A stretch of DNA of 64,000 bases, from positions 91,856 through 155,855 of the forward strand of contig JAATWA010000005.1 of assembly GCA_013361095.1 (NCBI GenBank). Direction: 5' to 3'. The notes below the pieces were generated by a model, which made no database searches, was not told the origin of the DNA, and saw only the letters and a program-made list of their open reading frames with translations. This DNA is from Pseudanabaena biceps (lineage in GTDB: Bacteria; Cyanobacteriota; Cyanobacteriia; Pseudanabaenales; Pseudanabaenaceae). Shown piece after piece: positions 28,101 to 34,823 of this stretch. Made by a program: the position numbers and the translations under genes. Position 1 is the stretch's first letter. Every line of letters starts with the position of its first letter.

Positions 28101-28366
28101 ATACTCTATATAACAACTTGATCCATAGTTTTAATGAAAATCTGTTTGCTCTTAATGATTCTCAGGATCTAGCAATTGTCGATCTTTGGGCTGGGACAAC
28201 TGAGTTGTTTTTGGCTGAAGATATTCCGATAAAAGATACCTTGTTTGGGATTTTTGAGTTCTTTGCCAAACATATTCCAAACTATTTACATAGTCATGTT
28301 CTGGCAAGGCTCTCTGCTGACGCTCGTCATAAGTTGTTCTTAAATTTGGCTGTTTTGGCGTTCTAG
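25175..28366 (+). CDS. Plasmid replication protein, CyRepA1-type primase/helicase
   Basis: 1,063 residues from ATG 25175, which has GAGG nine bases upstream; a GTG at 25118 lies in a hairpin and is less likely. Residues 20-45 carry a zinc-type CPICDDIKGKCR...VLCM. The TOPRIM-like DUF3854 region has RVVLVEGTGVKPYLAAKL and VAIGASGGQF. The helicase part has a Walker A (DASATGTGKSYD) near residue 400 and a second Cys cluster (CETCPLLNAC). This is the layout of large cyanobacterial CyRepA1 replication proteins, which start plasmid replication. parAB lies 1.2 kb downstream. Confidence 0.82.
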   Translation: MISLNNQYSSRKFSPTKSNNPCPICDDIKGKCRIASDNQDFVLCMTHPSDVDLADWKYLGETNGSYFAGKYVRKRPESDSERQERRDRNLKLRIAQQKAKRDNLAKLPDDVQRNRLYQNYLQKLDLDSLDKADLTSRGLSETEIRHLEAKSTNSGYILPIKNPQGQILGFQIRLRDATSGRYRWHKPFWISAQQQNGELPLAFHGDIQVDCQRVVLVEGTGVKPYLAAKLRNCVAIGASGGQFVASKETLQSYFDAIGANPELTRLEYAIDAGDIANPSVMRRHEKNLDFLSELDFAVDVLWWGQVVKTDDDIDELSSEAAIQLLTVEQFFQIANYHPKPKFSPFQWLKDKIFPKKTAKGFTNKVDRSLQPAIPKFEYDSGTRLDTWRDSLLTHKHILDASATGTGKSYDAGRLRPDLFDAVDRVIYISTDSRNVTTPTLQDWEILPARHNGLTHKSGKLRRVKHGETVHTQANCSRTGAISALRDKAIADTKIICETCPLLNACRGSSGDGFGFKHQRAIAFNSKILRSHPASLPSHDEFDYSKTILVWEEVSESLTTMRQISVGREDVDRAIAVISRANLDHKQQFIDVLNNLHGLLGDKSYHGLDFHGIKSAIPEIIDTTLLADLLKPDLSILDTVDGIADSEFENAQGKDKRELAKFHALLKQSTTLHSDEIKQRIDREVLKQWLVEFLDILSGTISHGDLHIQYERLTVSLGDSRLREIAHRSVANLYLDATVDVTDLEMRLNAPVFKIKQAGELVMPQIFQVHNLGRLGLQRRDTQTTKVEAIINHLTSLDPTTRVIDFKKFAKSDTHGFWFRDSRGSNDFKGAKTFVIVGTPCANIAMLRADYVAMTGLHPIEKDPDFAAFVDRHILATVQQCFGRKAGDRFQDGDVIYFLSDFDLGDMPHTLIKSGDITAEAMSNLELLQLKVAQVIDSVADGGFDLLNASQRQLCQYFDISRGALLHHFDWINSLLDTLYNNLIHSFNENLFALNDSQDLAIVDLWAGTTELFLAEDIPIKDTLFGIFEFFAKHIPNYLHSHVLARLSADARHKLFLNLAVLAF

Positions 28367-28382
28367 CTGACTATAGTTGAAC

Positions 28383-28985
28383 TCATCTTAAAACCCTAAA
28401 TCTAGCTAAATATTCTTCTCCACTGCGTGAGGAGATTGAATTGCTCACTAGTGAAATGTTGGATGTGTCAAAACTAGCTGAGAATAAATCTTGGATTTCC
28501 TCAAGTGTTGAGCCGAACGGTGGGCCATCAGGTCGATTGTGCGCCCAGAATAAGGCAATCAATTCTCCATCTGGTTTTAAAATTGACCGTACCATATTCA
28601 CATAATCAGGGCGTTGTTCGGGACGAATCGCGCAGAAGCAAGTATGTTCGATCACATAGTCGAAACTGTTTGGAAATTCTTGAGGCAATTCAAAAATGTC
28701 TCTTTGCAGGAATTGCATTGATATTTCCATTGTTTGGCTTAGCTTTTGCCCAAGGGCAATCGCGCTTGGCGCAAAGTCAAAACCAATCGTATTAAAGCCA
28801 TGTTTGGCAAATAAAATCGCATCATGTCCTTGACCACAGCCTATTACTGCGGGTTTTCCCGTGATCGGGGCTTCGCTTGATGCTAATAAACTTTTGAAGG
28901 GAGGGGCTGCCATGCCGATATCCCATTTGGCTATATTTTCTTGATAACGTTGTTCCCAATATTGGGGATCGGTTGTTGGTAGCAT
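28383..28985 (-). CDS. Class I SAM-dependent methyltransferase, TPMT-like
   Basis: 200 residues. It begins MLPTTDPQYWEQRYQENIAK with WDIGMAAPPFK, the thiopurine methyltransferase-like N-terminus. SAM motif I is AVIGCGQGHDAILFAKHG and motif II is DYVIEHTCFCAI. Relatives methylate sulfur or halide acceptors; the real substrate cannot be read from the sequence. It starts only 38 bases from the divergent ICMT-like gene, so the two may share a promoter region. Confidence 0.85.
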   Translation of the reverse strand: MLPTTDPQYWEQRYQENIAKWDIGMAAPPFKSLLASSEAPITGKPAVIGCGQGHDAILFAKHGFNTIGFDFAPSAIALGQKLSQTMEISMQFLQRDIFELPQEFPNSFDYVIEHTCFCAIRPEQRPDYVNMVRSILKPDGELIALFWAHNRPDGPPFGSTLEEIQDLFSASFDTSNISLVSNSISSRSGEEYLARFRVLR

Positions 28986-29023
28986 AGACTTGGTTAGATC
29001 GAGAATGTTCTGGTAAGTGACTT

Positions 29024-29536
29024 ATGAAACTATTGTCAGATTGGGGTATCACTAGCGATTGGTGGCGCGGTGTACGTGGTGAATATTGGGTGATTGCTCA
29101 GGGTATTTTACTGTTCTGCTTTGCAATTTTACCGAATGCTCAACCTAGTTTTATCGATATGGATTTACCTGTTGTGTCCTATGCAAGTATAGGGCTAACT
29201 GCTGTTTTTGGTTTTTGGGCAATGGTTTTGTTAGGGCGATCGCTTTTTGATCTCGGTCAAAATCTGACTCCATTACCGCATCCTAGGGATGATGGTCAGT
29301 TAGTGCAAATGGGTATCTATAGTTTGGTGCGCCATCCTTTATATAGTGGTGTTATTTTTCTTGCCTTTACTTATGCGAGTTGGCAAGTAAGTTGGATACA
29401 TTTTCTAGGTGCGATCGCTCTATTCCTTTTCTTTGATGCTAAATCTAGCAAAGAAGAAATTTGGCTCACAGAAAAATTTCCTGCATATTCCAACTATCGT
29501 ACTTCTGTGAAGAAGTTAATCCCTTGGATTTATTAG
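29024..29536 (+). CDS. Isoprenylcysteine carboxyl methyltransferase (ICMT)-family membrane protein
   Basis: 170 residues with about four hydrophobic spans (YWVIAQGILLFCFAILP, SIGLTAVFGFWAMVLLG). The C-terminal conserved block is LVQMGIYSLVRHPLYSGVIF, then EIWLTEKFPAYSNYRTSVKK, the SAM-binding PEMT/ICMT signature. Bacterial members methylate lipids or small molecules. It is divergent from the methyltransferase at 28985 and convergent with parB, whose stop is one base away. Confidence 0.82.
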   Translation: MKLLSDWGITSDWWRGVRGEYWVIAQGILLFCFAILPNAQPSFIDMDLPVVSYASIGLTAVFGFWAMVLLGRSLFDLGQNLTPLPHPRDDGQLVQMGIYSLVRHPLYSGVIFLAFTYASWQVSWIHFLGAIALFLFFDAKSSKEEIWLTEKFPAYSNYRTSVKKLIPWIY

Positions 29537-29537
29537 T

Positions 29538-30467
29538 TTATGAGGGTTCTTCCTGCTCGATTAAAGCTTCAATCTGAGCTACAAGTTTTTCTAAAGACTT
29601 TTGCTTTTTCTTGTCATTCCAGACTGATGACTTTTTTAGTTTCTGCATAGATGTGGTAAATCTAGTTTTTAATGTGACGGGTTTCTCAGTAGTTTGACCT
29701 GCTTTGATATCACGAGTTTTTTCCTTGATCTGCGATAGGGATAGACCCTCGTTAATAGTTTCAGTTAATAATGACTGCCGAAGATCGGCATCTTTAACTG
29801 TAGCGATCGCGGTTGCTTTGGTATATTCGATTTGTCCTTGGCGTAGTGCTTCTAGTACTTCTGTTGGCAGGTTTAGTAAGGACAATCGATTGACGACAAA
29901 GGACTCCCATTTGATGGTCTGCAATGATTCAAAAATACTGATAACTTTAGTGGAGATATCCGCCAAGATCTCATCACGATCTGCTTCTGGAGTTACTCGC
30001 ATTTTATAAAGATTGGAGATTACCGATTGCTCGGAAATAGCTAATCTTAGAACTAAAATCTGGAGTATTGCCTCAGTCTCTTCAACAGGGTTTAAATCTT
30101 CACGTTGCAAATTTTCTACAAGTGCAACTTCATACGCTTGCTCATCTGTCAACTGATGGATCATCGCAGGGACTTTTTCTAATCCTAAATCCTTTGCAGC
30201 GCGAAACCTACGCTCACCTGCGACTAATTCATAGCCAGTATTCACAGACCGAACAATGATTGGTTCTAAAATCCCATGATGACTAATTGACTCTTTCAAT
30301 TCCAGCATTTTAGCGGGATCAAAGTAGCGTCGAGGTTGCTGTTTTGGCAGAGAAATATCACTGACTAAAATTAATCCGTCTGTTGATATATCAATGTTTT
30401 CGTCGTCTTCATCAAAAAGAGCTACATTGGATAGCTTGGTTTGGACTTTTGTTGGTGGTTTTCTCAT
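29538..30467 (-). CDS. parB: ParB-family partition protein
   Basis: 309 residues. The ParB/Srx NTP-binding domain has ESISHHGILEPIIVRSVN, GYELVAGERRFRAAKDLG and VALVENLQREDLNPVEE. The central helix-turn-helix region is degenerate, and a Lys-rich C-terminus (SSVWNDKKKQKSLEKL) follows. It overlaps parA by four bases (ATGA), so the two are translationally coupled. It binds centromere sites and works with ParA in plasmid segregation. The likely sites are the palindromes at 31334 and 31446. Confidence 0.9.
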   Translation of the reverse strand: MRKPPTKVQTKLSNVALFDEDDENIDISTDGLILVSDISLPKQQPRRYFDPAKMLELKESISHHGILEPIIVRSVNTGYELVAGERRFRAAKDLGLEKVPAMIHQLTDEQAYEVALVENLQREDLNPVEETEAILQILVLRLAISEQSVISNLYKMRVTPEADRDEILADISTKVISIFESLQTIKWESFVVNRLSLLNLPTEVLEALRQGQIEYTKATAIATVKDADLRQSLLTETINEGLSLSQIKEKTRDIKAGQTTEKPVTLKTRFTTSMQKLKKSSVWNDKKKQKSLEKLVAQIEALIEQEEPS

Positions 30468-31252
30468 AGTTTTTCCATTGCCTCAGATACTTCATCAAAA
30501 ATCTTTAAAATCGTACCATTGCTTCCCTTTTTGTTGTTGCCAATAAACGCGCCAAAAGGTTTAAGGGCTTTTGTGGCTTCGGCTAATGCTGTAGCGCGAG
30601 GTAGTGGTGAAAATACTTGAGCGATAGACGCAAGTTGCTCATTAATATCAAACAATGTTTGTTGATCCATTGCTGTTGAGGAAGCGTACATTGTAGGTAA
30701 AAATCCTGCTAACTTTAGATTCTTATTCAGCCTTTTCTGAACCTTCTTGGTAGTGCCAAGTAAAAGGTCGGTTCCCATTAAAGCTTTAAACTGTGTTTGA
30801 ATTGGTACAAGTACATGGGTTGCTGCCACTAAACTAATCACACTTAAGATTCCTAAACTTGGCGGACAGTCAATGATAATAAATTCATAGGCATCAAGAA
30901 AAGGTTCAATGGCTTCCTTGAGCTTAAATTCCCGTAATTCTTCAAGAACTAGCTGCTGCTCGGCTTTAGCAAGATTAAGATTGGCGGGACATAAATCCAT
31001 TGAATAGAGATTGTCAATAATCGGCAAAGCGATTGGTGATTCATCCGCATCTTCAGCAATTAAGGAATTATAGACACTTAATTGTAATGTCCTTGTATTA
31101 ATACCCATGAAAGCGGTGAGTGATGCTTGAGGGTCCATGTCTATCAACAGGATTTTATGTCCTCGGTGGGAAAGGTTGTAGCCAAGATTTTGGGCTACAG
31201 TTGTCTTTCCTACGCCTCCAGCTTGATTAAATACCGCGATTACTCGGCTCAT
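30464..31252 (-). CDS. parA: ParA-family partition ATPase
   Basis: 262 residues. Deviant Walker A QAGGVGKTTVAQNLGYNL at residues 10-27, then LLIDMDPQASLTAF and IIIDCPPSLGIL. There is no N-terminal DNA-binding extension, so it is the short (type Ib-like or chromosomal-like) form. It drives segregation by nucleoid-bound gradients and, in many plasmids, regulation is left to ParB or a site-binding partner. It is first in the parAB operon, 82 bases downstream of the nearer palindrome. Confidence 0.92.
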   Translation of the reverse strand: MSRVIAVFNQAGGVGKTTVAQNLGYNLSHRGHKILLIDMDPQASLTAFMGINTRTLQLSVYNSLIAEDADESPIALPIIDNLYSMDLCPANLNLAKAEQQLVLEELREFKLKEAIEPFLDAYEFIIIDCPPSLGILSVISLVAATHVLVPIQTQFKALMGTDLLLGTTKKVQKRLNKNLKLAGFLPTMYASSTAMDQQTLFDINEQLASIAQVFSPLPRATALAEATKALKPFGAFIGNNKKGSNGTILKIFDEVSEAMEKL

Positions 31253-31333
31253 TCTGTCTCCATTTATTTGGCTTTAGGGTTACTAGATTCTATAAGTACA
31301 GTTTGAGGTTTTTAGGATATTTAGGTACTAATG

Positions 31334-31361
31334 ACTCTTATCATAACGTTATGATAAGAGT
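31334..31361. promoter_or_regulatory. 28-bp perfect palindrome upstream of parA (putative parS/operator, site 1)
   Basis: The centre is TTATCATAACGTTATGATAA, extended by four matching bases on each side (ACTC...GAGT) to a perfect 28-bp palindrome. It lies 82 bases before the parA start. The same 20-bp core recurs 112 bases farther upstream. Confidence 0.75.
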
Positions 31362-31445
31362 TAGATGATACATTTTCAAGCCGATTTCGGCTACTAAATT
31401 TTTTAAAAAATATAGATTGAAATTTATCTGGTTTTAAATGGCAAT

Positions 31446-31473
31446 ATTTTTATCATAACGTTATGATAAAAAT
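31446..31473. promoter_or_regulatory. 28-bp perfect palindrome upstream of parA (putative parS/operator, site 2)
   Basis: Same 20-bp core TTATCATAACGTTATGATAA as site 1, but the outer four bases differ on both sides (ATTT...AAAT) and still pair. Keeping the palindrome while changing sequence points to a dimeric binding protein. The intergenic region holds no other recognisable gene. Confidence 0.75.
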
Positions 31474-31629
31474 CAAGTAGGCTCTTTTTTTAGCCTCTTT
31501 CGTTGCAGAGCTTAGCACTATTTATCATGCTAAACACTCAAACTAGATAATAAAGCTAAACATTAAATATCATCGTTCATAGCAATCTCATTTATTGGTG
31601 ATCGCATAAAATATCTAGAGCTAGAATCA

Positions 31630-31947
31630 ATGCCGAACATTTACGAACTATCTCAAGAGTTACCTCAGTTGGAAAAGTTTGAACAAATTGTATCTGGTAA
31701 AAATATCCAGATTGAGCGCATTATTTCCACAGGACAAACTACGACTGCTGGACAATGGTATGACCAAGACCTTGATGAATGGGTGATTTTACTTCAAGGT
31801 GAAGTCGAACTTGCTTGTGATGATGATACGAGCATAAAACTAAAAGCGGGAGATTATCTCCTCATTCCTGCTCATACTAAGCATCGCGTTGAATATACCA
31901 GTGTCGAACCACCTTGTATTTGGCTTGCTGTGCATGGACAGTTTTGA
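31630..31947 (+). CDS. Cupin-domain protein
   Basis: 105 residues. The cupin motifs are visible: VILLQGEVELACDDDTSIKL and KAGDYLLIPAHTKHRVEYT, then PPCIWLAVHGQF. Single-domain members act as small metal-binding enzymes or sensors. The sequence looks complete; EW(V)ILLQGE is typical of the cyanobacterial group. It is convergent with the gene ending at 31950. Confidence 0.85.
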   Translation: MPNIYELSQELPQLEKFEQIVSGKNIQIERIISTGQTTTAGQWYDQDLDEWVILLQGEVELACDDDTSIKLKAGDYLLIPAHTKHRVEYTSVEPPCIWLAVHGQF

Positions 31948-31949
31948 CT

Positions 31950-32612
31950 TTAGCTAATCCAAATCTCCCTTGAATCATAAAAGTCTCCTCGTTGCTGAAG
32001 TTTAAAATCACCCAAGAGCAACCCCAACCAAATCTCAACTATCGGCAATTTCAAAGCCTTTTGCAGATCCATCAAACACATAGGAGCAGAATTATCCGTA
32101 ATACAATGCGCGATCGCCTCAATCCAAGTCGAGACATTTTCAATGTGAGCCGTACTAATTGCTCTTGTAAATTCCTCCTCAGGACTAAGCAAACTCTCCT
32201 GCTCCAAAGCTTTAATTAAGACTTCCTTGTCAATTTCTTGAACGATGGAATTACCACTTTTCGTTGGTTCAGGAATCTTCCTCGGCAAGCTTTGCCATGG
32301 CTCAATAAACTGATCAAAATCCACCACCATCGACTGACGCACATAACGATCAAAAGCATCATCAGCCATGATCGGCTCACCATTTATCGCACGAGAATGT
32401 AACTCCTCAAATAAAAAGCTAGAGCGATCGCAAAATAAATCTGCAATCTGACATACCGCTTCTCCTGCTATTCGTAACTGTGATCGCGTATCAAGATCAA
32501 CCAGAGTCAGATCCAAAAGCTTAAACATCATCTGTAAATTCGCATCTTCAGGAATCTGTCTCGCAGTCGAGATGACATGCCACAAATCCAACTCAAGCTG
32601 TTTAACTTGCAT
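31950..32612 (-). CDS. Uncharacterised protein
   Basis: 220 residues from the ATG at 32612 (MQVKQLELDLWHV); a longer frame from 32669 would overlap the end of the upstream gene by 43 bases. Mostly helical, acidic, with IPEDANLQMMFKLLDLTLVD, QLRIAGEAVCQIADLF and RAISTAHIENVSTWIEAIAH. No recognised domain. It follows the Cys-rich gene with a 14-base gap and is probably co-transcribed. Confidence 0.6.
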   Translation of the reverse strand: MQVKQLELDLWHVISTARQIPEDANLQMMFKLLDLTLVDLDTRSQLRIAGEAVCQIADLFCDRSSFLFEELHSRAINGEPIMADDAFDRYVRQSMVVDFDQFIEPWQSLPRKIPEPTKSGNSIVQEIDKEVLIKALEQESLLSPEEEFTRAISTAHIENVSTWIEAIAHCITDNSAPMCLMDLQKALKLPIVEIWLGLLLGDFKLQQRGDFYDSREIWIS

Positions 32613-32626
32613 AGCCACGCTGAGAA

Positions 32627-33118
32627 TTAGTTTGGATGACAAGGACAAGGGCGCAAAGGACAAAGCCAAGGATCGAGACGTTCTTGGCTAGCAAATTTCT
32701 TAATCCCATAATTTGACTCTAGCAAAACCAATACTTTCTGCACATAAGTATGCACTTGGGTCGCCACCATTCCCGCACAATGAATTGGTGGAATTGCGGC
32801 GAACTTTTCTTGTCCTTGCCAAACTTGAGCAGCGATCGCATGAATTGGTGTATCCGCTCCTGCTTGTCGATAAACTACTAGCACTGCCCAAAACACTGAT
32901 GCAAACTCATCAATATTCACAACCAAATCTTGATCAGAATCATCACGTTTACGAGAGCGAATCAGATTACGGCGATCTTGATGACGGGCATAGGAACGGC
33001 GACTATAGCAAACGTTAGGATTCCAACAGCGATCACCCAACTCACCATGAAGTTCTTGAGCCTGCGCCGCAGAGAGCATCGCACACTTTTTACACTTTTC
33101 GGGGATACCTTTAGTCAT
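32627..33118 (-). CDS. Cys-rich uncharacterised protein with putative zinc cluster
   Basis: 163 residues. The N-terminus carries CKKCAM and CWNPNVCYSRRSYARHQDRR, a likely zinc-binding cluster followed by a basic stretch suited to nucleic-acid contact. The middle (EFASVFWAVLVVYRQAGADT, IHAIAAQVWQG) is helical. The C-terminus ends CPLRPCPCHPN, another Cys cluster. I do not know its function. It is the first gene of a two-gene minus-strand unit between parAB and the helicase. Confidence 0.6.
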   Translation of the reverse strand: MTKGIPEKCKKCAMLSAAQAQELHGELGDRCWNPNVCYSRRSYARHQDRRNLIRSRKRDDSDQDLVVNIDEFASVFWAVLVVYRQAGADTPIHAIAAQVWQGQEKFAAIPPIHCAGMVATQVHTYVQKVLVLLESNYGIKKFASQERLDPWLCPLRPCPCHPN

Positions 33119-33234
33119 GTTTTGGGGAAAATAATTTAAATAGAACTGATTAAAGCTTTCCGTTAGATGTGAGGATGAAGTTTAGGTATCGTATGCTAGA
33201 ACAGCAAATAATTCATTATGTATACAATACAAAT

Positions 33235-33546
33235 ATGGCAGTCCAAGGAAAACTAGAACTAACCATCAAAATCAATGAACTTCCTGTTGATGTGTCAGTT
33301 GATAAAAATGGTTGGAAGTCCTTTGATTTAGATTGTGACGGTCAAATCTTTAACGTTACTGTAAAACCCAAAGTGTTTAAGAAGTTGGAAGATGCACAGG
33401 CTAATTATCCGCAGTGGGTAGCGGCGATCGCAGGCAAGATGGGTGAAGCTACTGAGACAGGATTTGTATTGCTTGAGCTAAACATCCAAGTGTTTGAGAA
33501 AAAGCCTAAAGAAGCCAATCCTGCTGAAATAGCAAGCCCGAGCTAA
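33235..33546 (+). CDS. Uncharacterised small protein upstream of the helicase
   Basis: 103 residues from ATG 33235 (MAVQGKLELTIKINELPVD); a frame from 33169 is longer. A TATACAAT box lies about 14 bases before this ATG, so the upstream start is unlikely unless another promoter is used. The protein is beta-rich at first and has a short helical tail. It is followed after 19 bases by the helicase gene and is probably in the same transcript. Confidence 0.55.
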   Translation: MAVQGKLELTIKINELPVDVSVDKNGWKSFDLDCDGQIFNVTVKPKVFKKLEDAQANYPQWVAAIAGKMGEATETGFVLLELNIQVFEKKPKEANPAEIASPS

Positions 33547-33565
33547 TAATGCTATAGGAAAATGT

Positions 33566-34060
33566 ATGCCCAACCCATCTGATTGTCCTATTGACTACGC
33601 AGCGATCGCCCGTTCAGTAATGAAACCATCGGGACAACAGCCTGCGTGGTTAGTCGAAGGTCAGGCTATATATGCTCCTAGCCATGCCCAAGGAATTGGT
33701 AAAATCACAGCTATTTTAGGCGATCGCCTCATAGCCAAATTTCCCAACTATTCAGTACCTGTAATCATCACAAACTGGCAAGAAGCAATCAATCGTCAAG
33801 AAATATTGCCAGCTAACAGTCAGGAAATAACATCAGAAATTACCCGTGAACAGGAAATCTATGATGTAAGTGAAGAAGACATAGCCACGATTCCGCATCC
33901 AGAATTTAGAGAGATTGCACTCAACTTTCAAGCATCTCTTGCGGCAATTCGCGTAACGAAAAGTACAGAAGGAGATGCTTATATATTACCTGTGGATCTG
34001 CCCAGTGTTTATCGTCAGTGTGCTGTTGCTTATACAGATTTTTGGGCGTTGCACAAATGA
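33566..34060 (+). CDS. Helicase N-terminal fragment ending in IS1 sequence
   Basis: About 147 residues of native sequence: MPNPSDCPIDYAAIARSVMK, AIYAPSHAQGIGKITAILGD, then EEDIATIPHPEFREIALNFQ and ILPVDLP. AGGAAA lies upstream. The last residues, PSVYRQCAVAYTDFW, are encoded by a patch about 48 bp long that is identical to the inside of the IS1 element at 36642. Linking this part to the helicase is inferred from position and continuity of the locus. Confidence 0.55.
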   Translation: MPNPSDCPIDYAAIARSVMKPSGQQPAWLVEGQAIYAPSHAQGIGKITAILGDRLIAKFPNYSVPVIITNWQEAINRQEILPANSQEITSEITREQEIYDVSEEDIATIPHPEFREIALNFQASLAAIRVTKSTEGDAYILPVDLPSVYRQCAVAYTDFWALHK

Positions 34061-34823
34061 AGGATGAATGAGTAAATAAAAGACAACGAGTTTAAGCAAT
34101 GAAACATAATGAAATGTCCAAAGTGCGGATCATCACATATTCGTAAGAATGGGAAACGAGGAGACAAGCAAAATCATATTTGCGCTGATTGTGGTCGTCA
34201 GTTCATCGATAGCTACTCAGTACTTGGGTATTCTCAAGATATCAAGAAAATATGTCTAAAAATGTACTGTAACGGCATGGGATTTAGACAGATCGAGAGA
34301 TGCACCGATGTTAGCCATAATTCAGTCATCAACTGGGTGAGAGAAGTAGCCAAACCATTACCCGAGCATCCACCGATTGAGACTATTCCTGATGTTGGTG
34401 AACTAGATGAACTCCAGACTTTTGTTGGGTCAAAAAAAAACTTGATTTGGCTATGGACTGCGGTGAATCATTTTAGCCAAGGTATATTGGCTTGGGTATT
34501 AGGCGATAGGAGTAGTCAAACCTTTAAAACTCTATGGACATTGATTAAAGTTTGGCAATGCTATTTCTGGGTTACCGATGGCTACTGTGTCTATAAAATG
34601 TTTGTTAACTCGGAAGATCAAATTATTAGCAAAACCTACATGACTAGAGTTGAGGGTGAAAATACAAGACTGAGACATTATCTTGCCCGATTGCATCGCA
34701 AAACTTTATGTTATTCAAAATCGGAAGAAATGTTGAGACATTCAATTCGTTTGTTAATTCACTATCTTAAGTACAAATCAATTCCTAGCTTTTCTTGATT
34801 CATCTTTCATTTGTGCAATGCCC
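34044..34823 (+). mobile_element. IS1-family element (type C), 780 bp
   Basis: Terminal repeats GGGCGTTGCACAAATGAAGG and, from the right, GGGCATTGCACAAATGAAAG. No target duplication: the left flank is a patch of the other IS1 type. Carries one full-length transposase. Distinct from the two GGTAGTCC-ended IS1 elements. Confidence 0.85.
34109..34798 (+). CDS. IS1-family transposase (type C)
   Basis: 229 residues in one frame. Zinc-finger N-terminus CPKCGSSHIRKNGKRG and CADCGRQF. Helix-turn-helix around GMGFRQIERCTDVSHNSVI. Catalytic region DELDELQTFVGSKKNLIWLW, VTDGYCVY and the C-terminal ENTRLRHYLARLHRKTLCYS. It appears intact and has an A9 run in SKKN that does not break the frame. Confidence 0.88.
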   Translation: MKCPKCGSSHIRKNGKRGDKQNHICADCGRQFIDSYSVLGYSQDIKKICLKMYCNGMGFRQIERCTDVSHNSVINWVREVAKPLPEHPPIETIPDVGELDELQTFVGSKKNLIWLWTAVNHFSQGILAWVLGDRSSQTFKTLWTLIKVWQCYFWVTDGYCVYKMFVNSEDQIISKTYMTRVEGENTRLRHYLARLHRKTLCYSKSEEMLRHSIRLLIHYLKYKSIPSFS

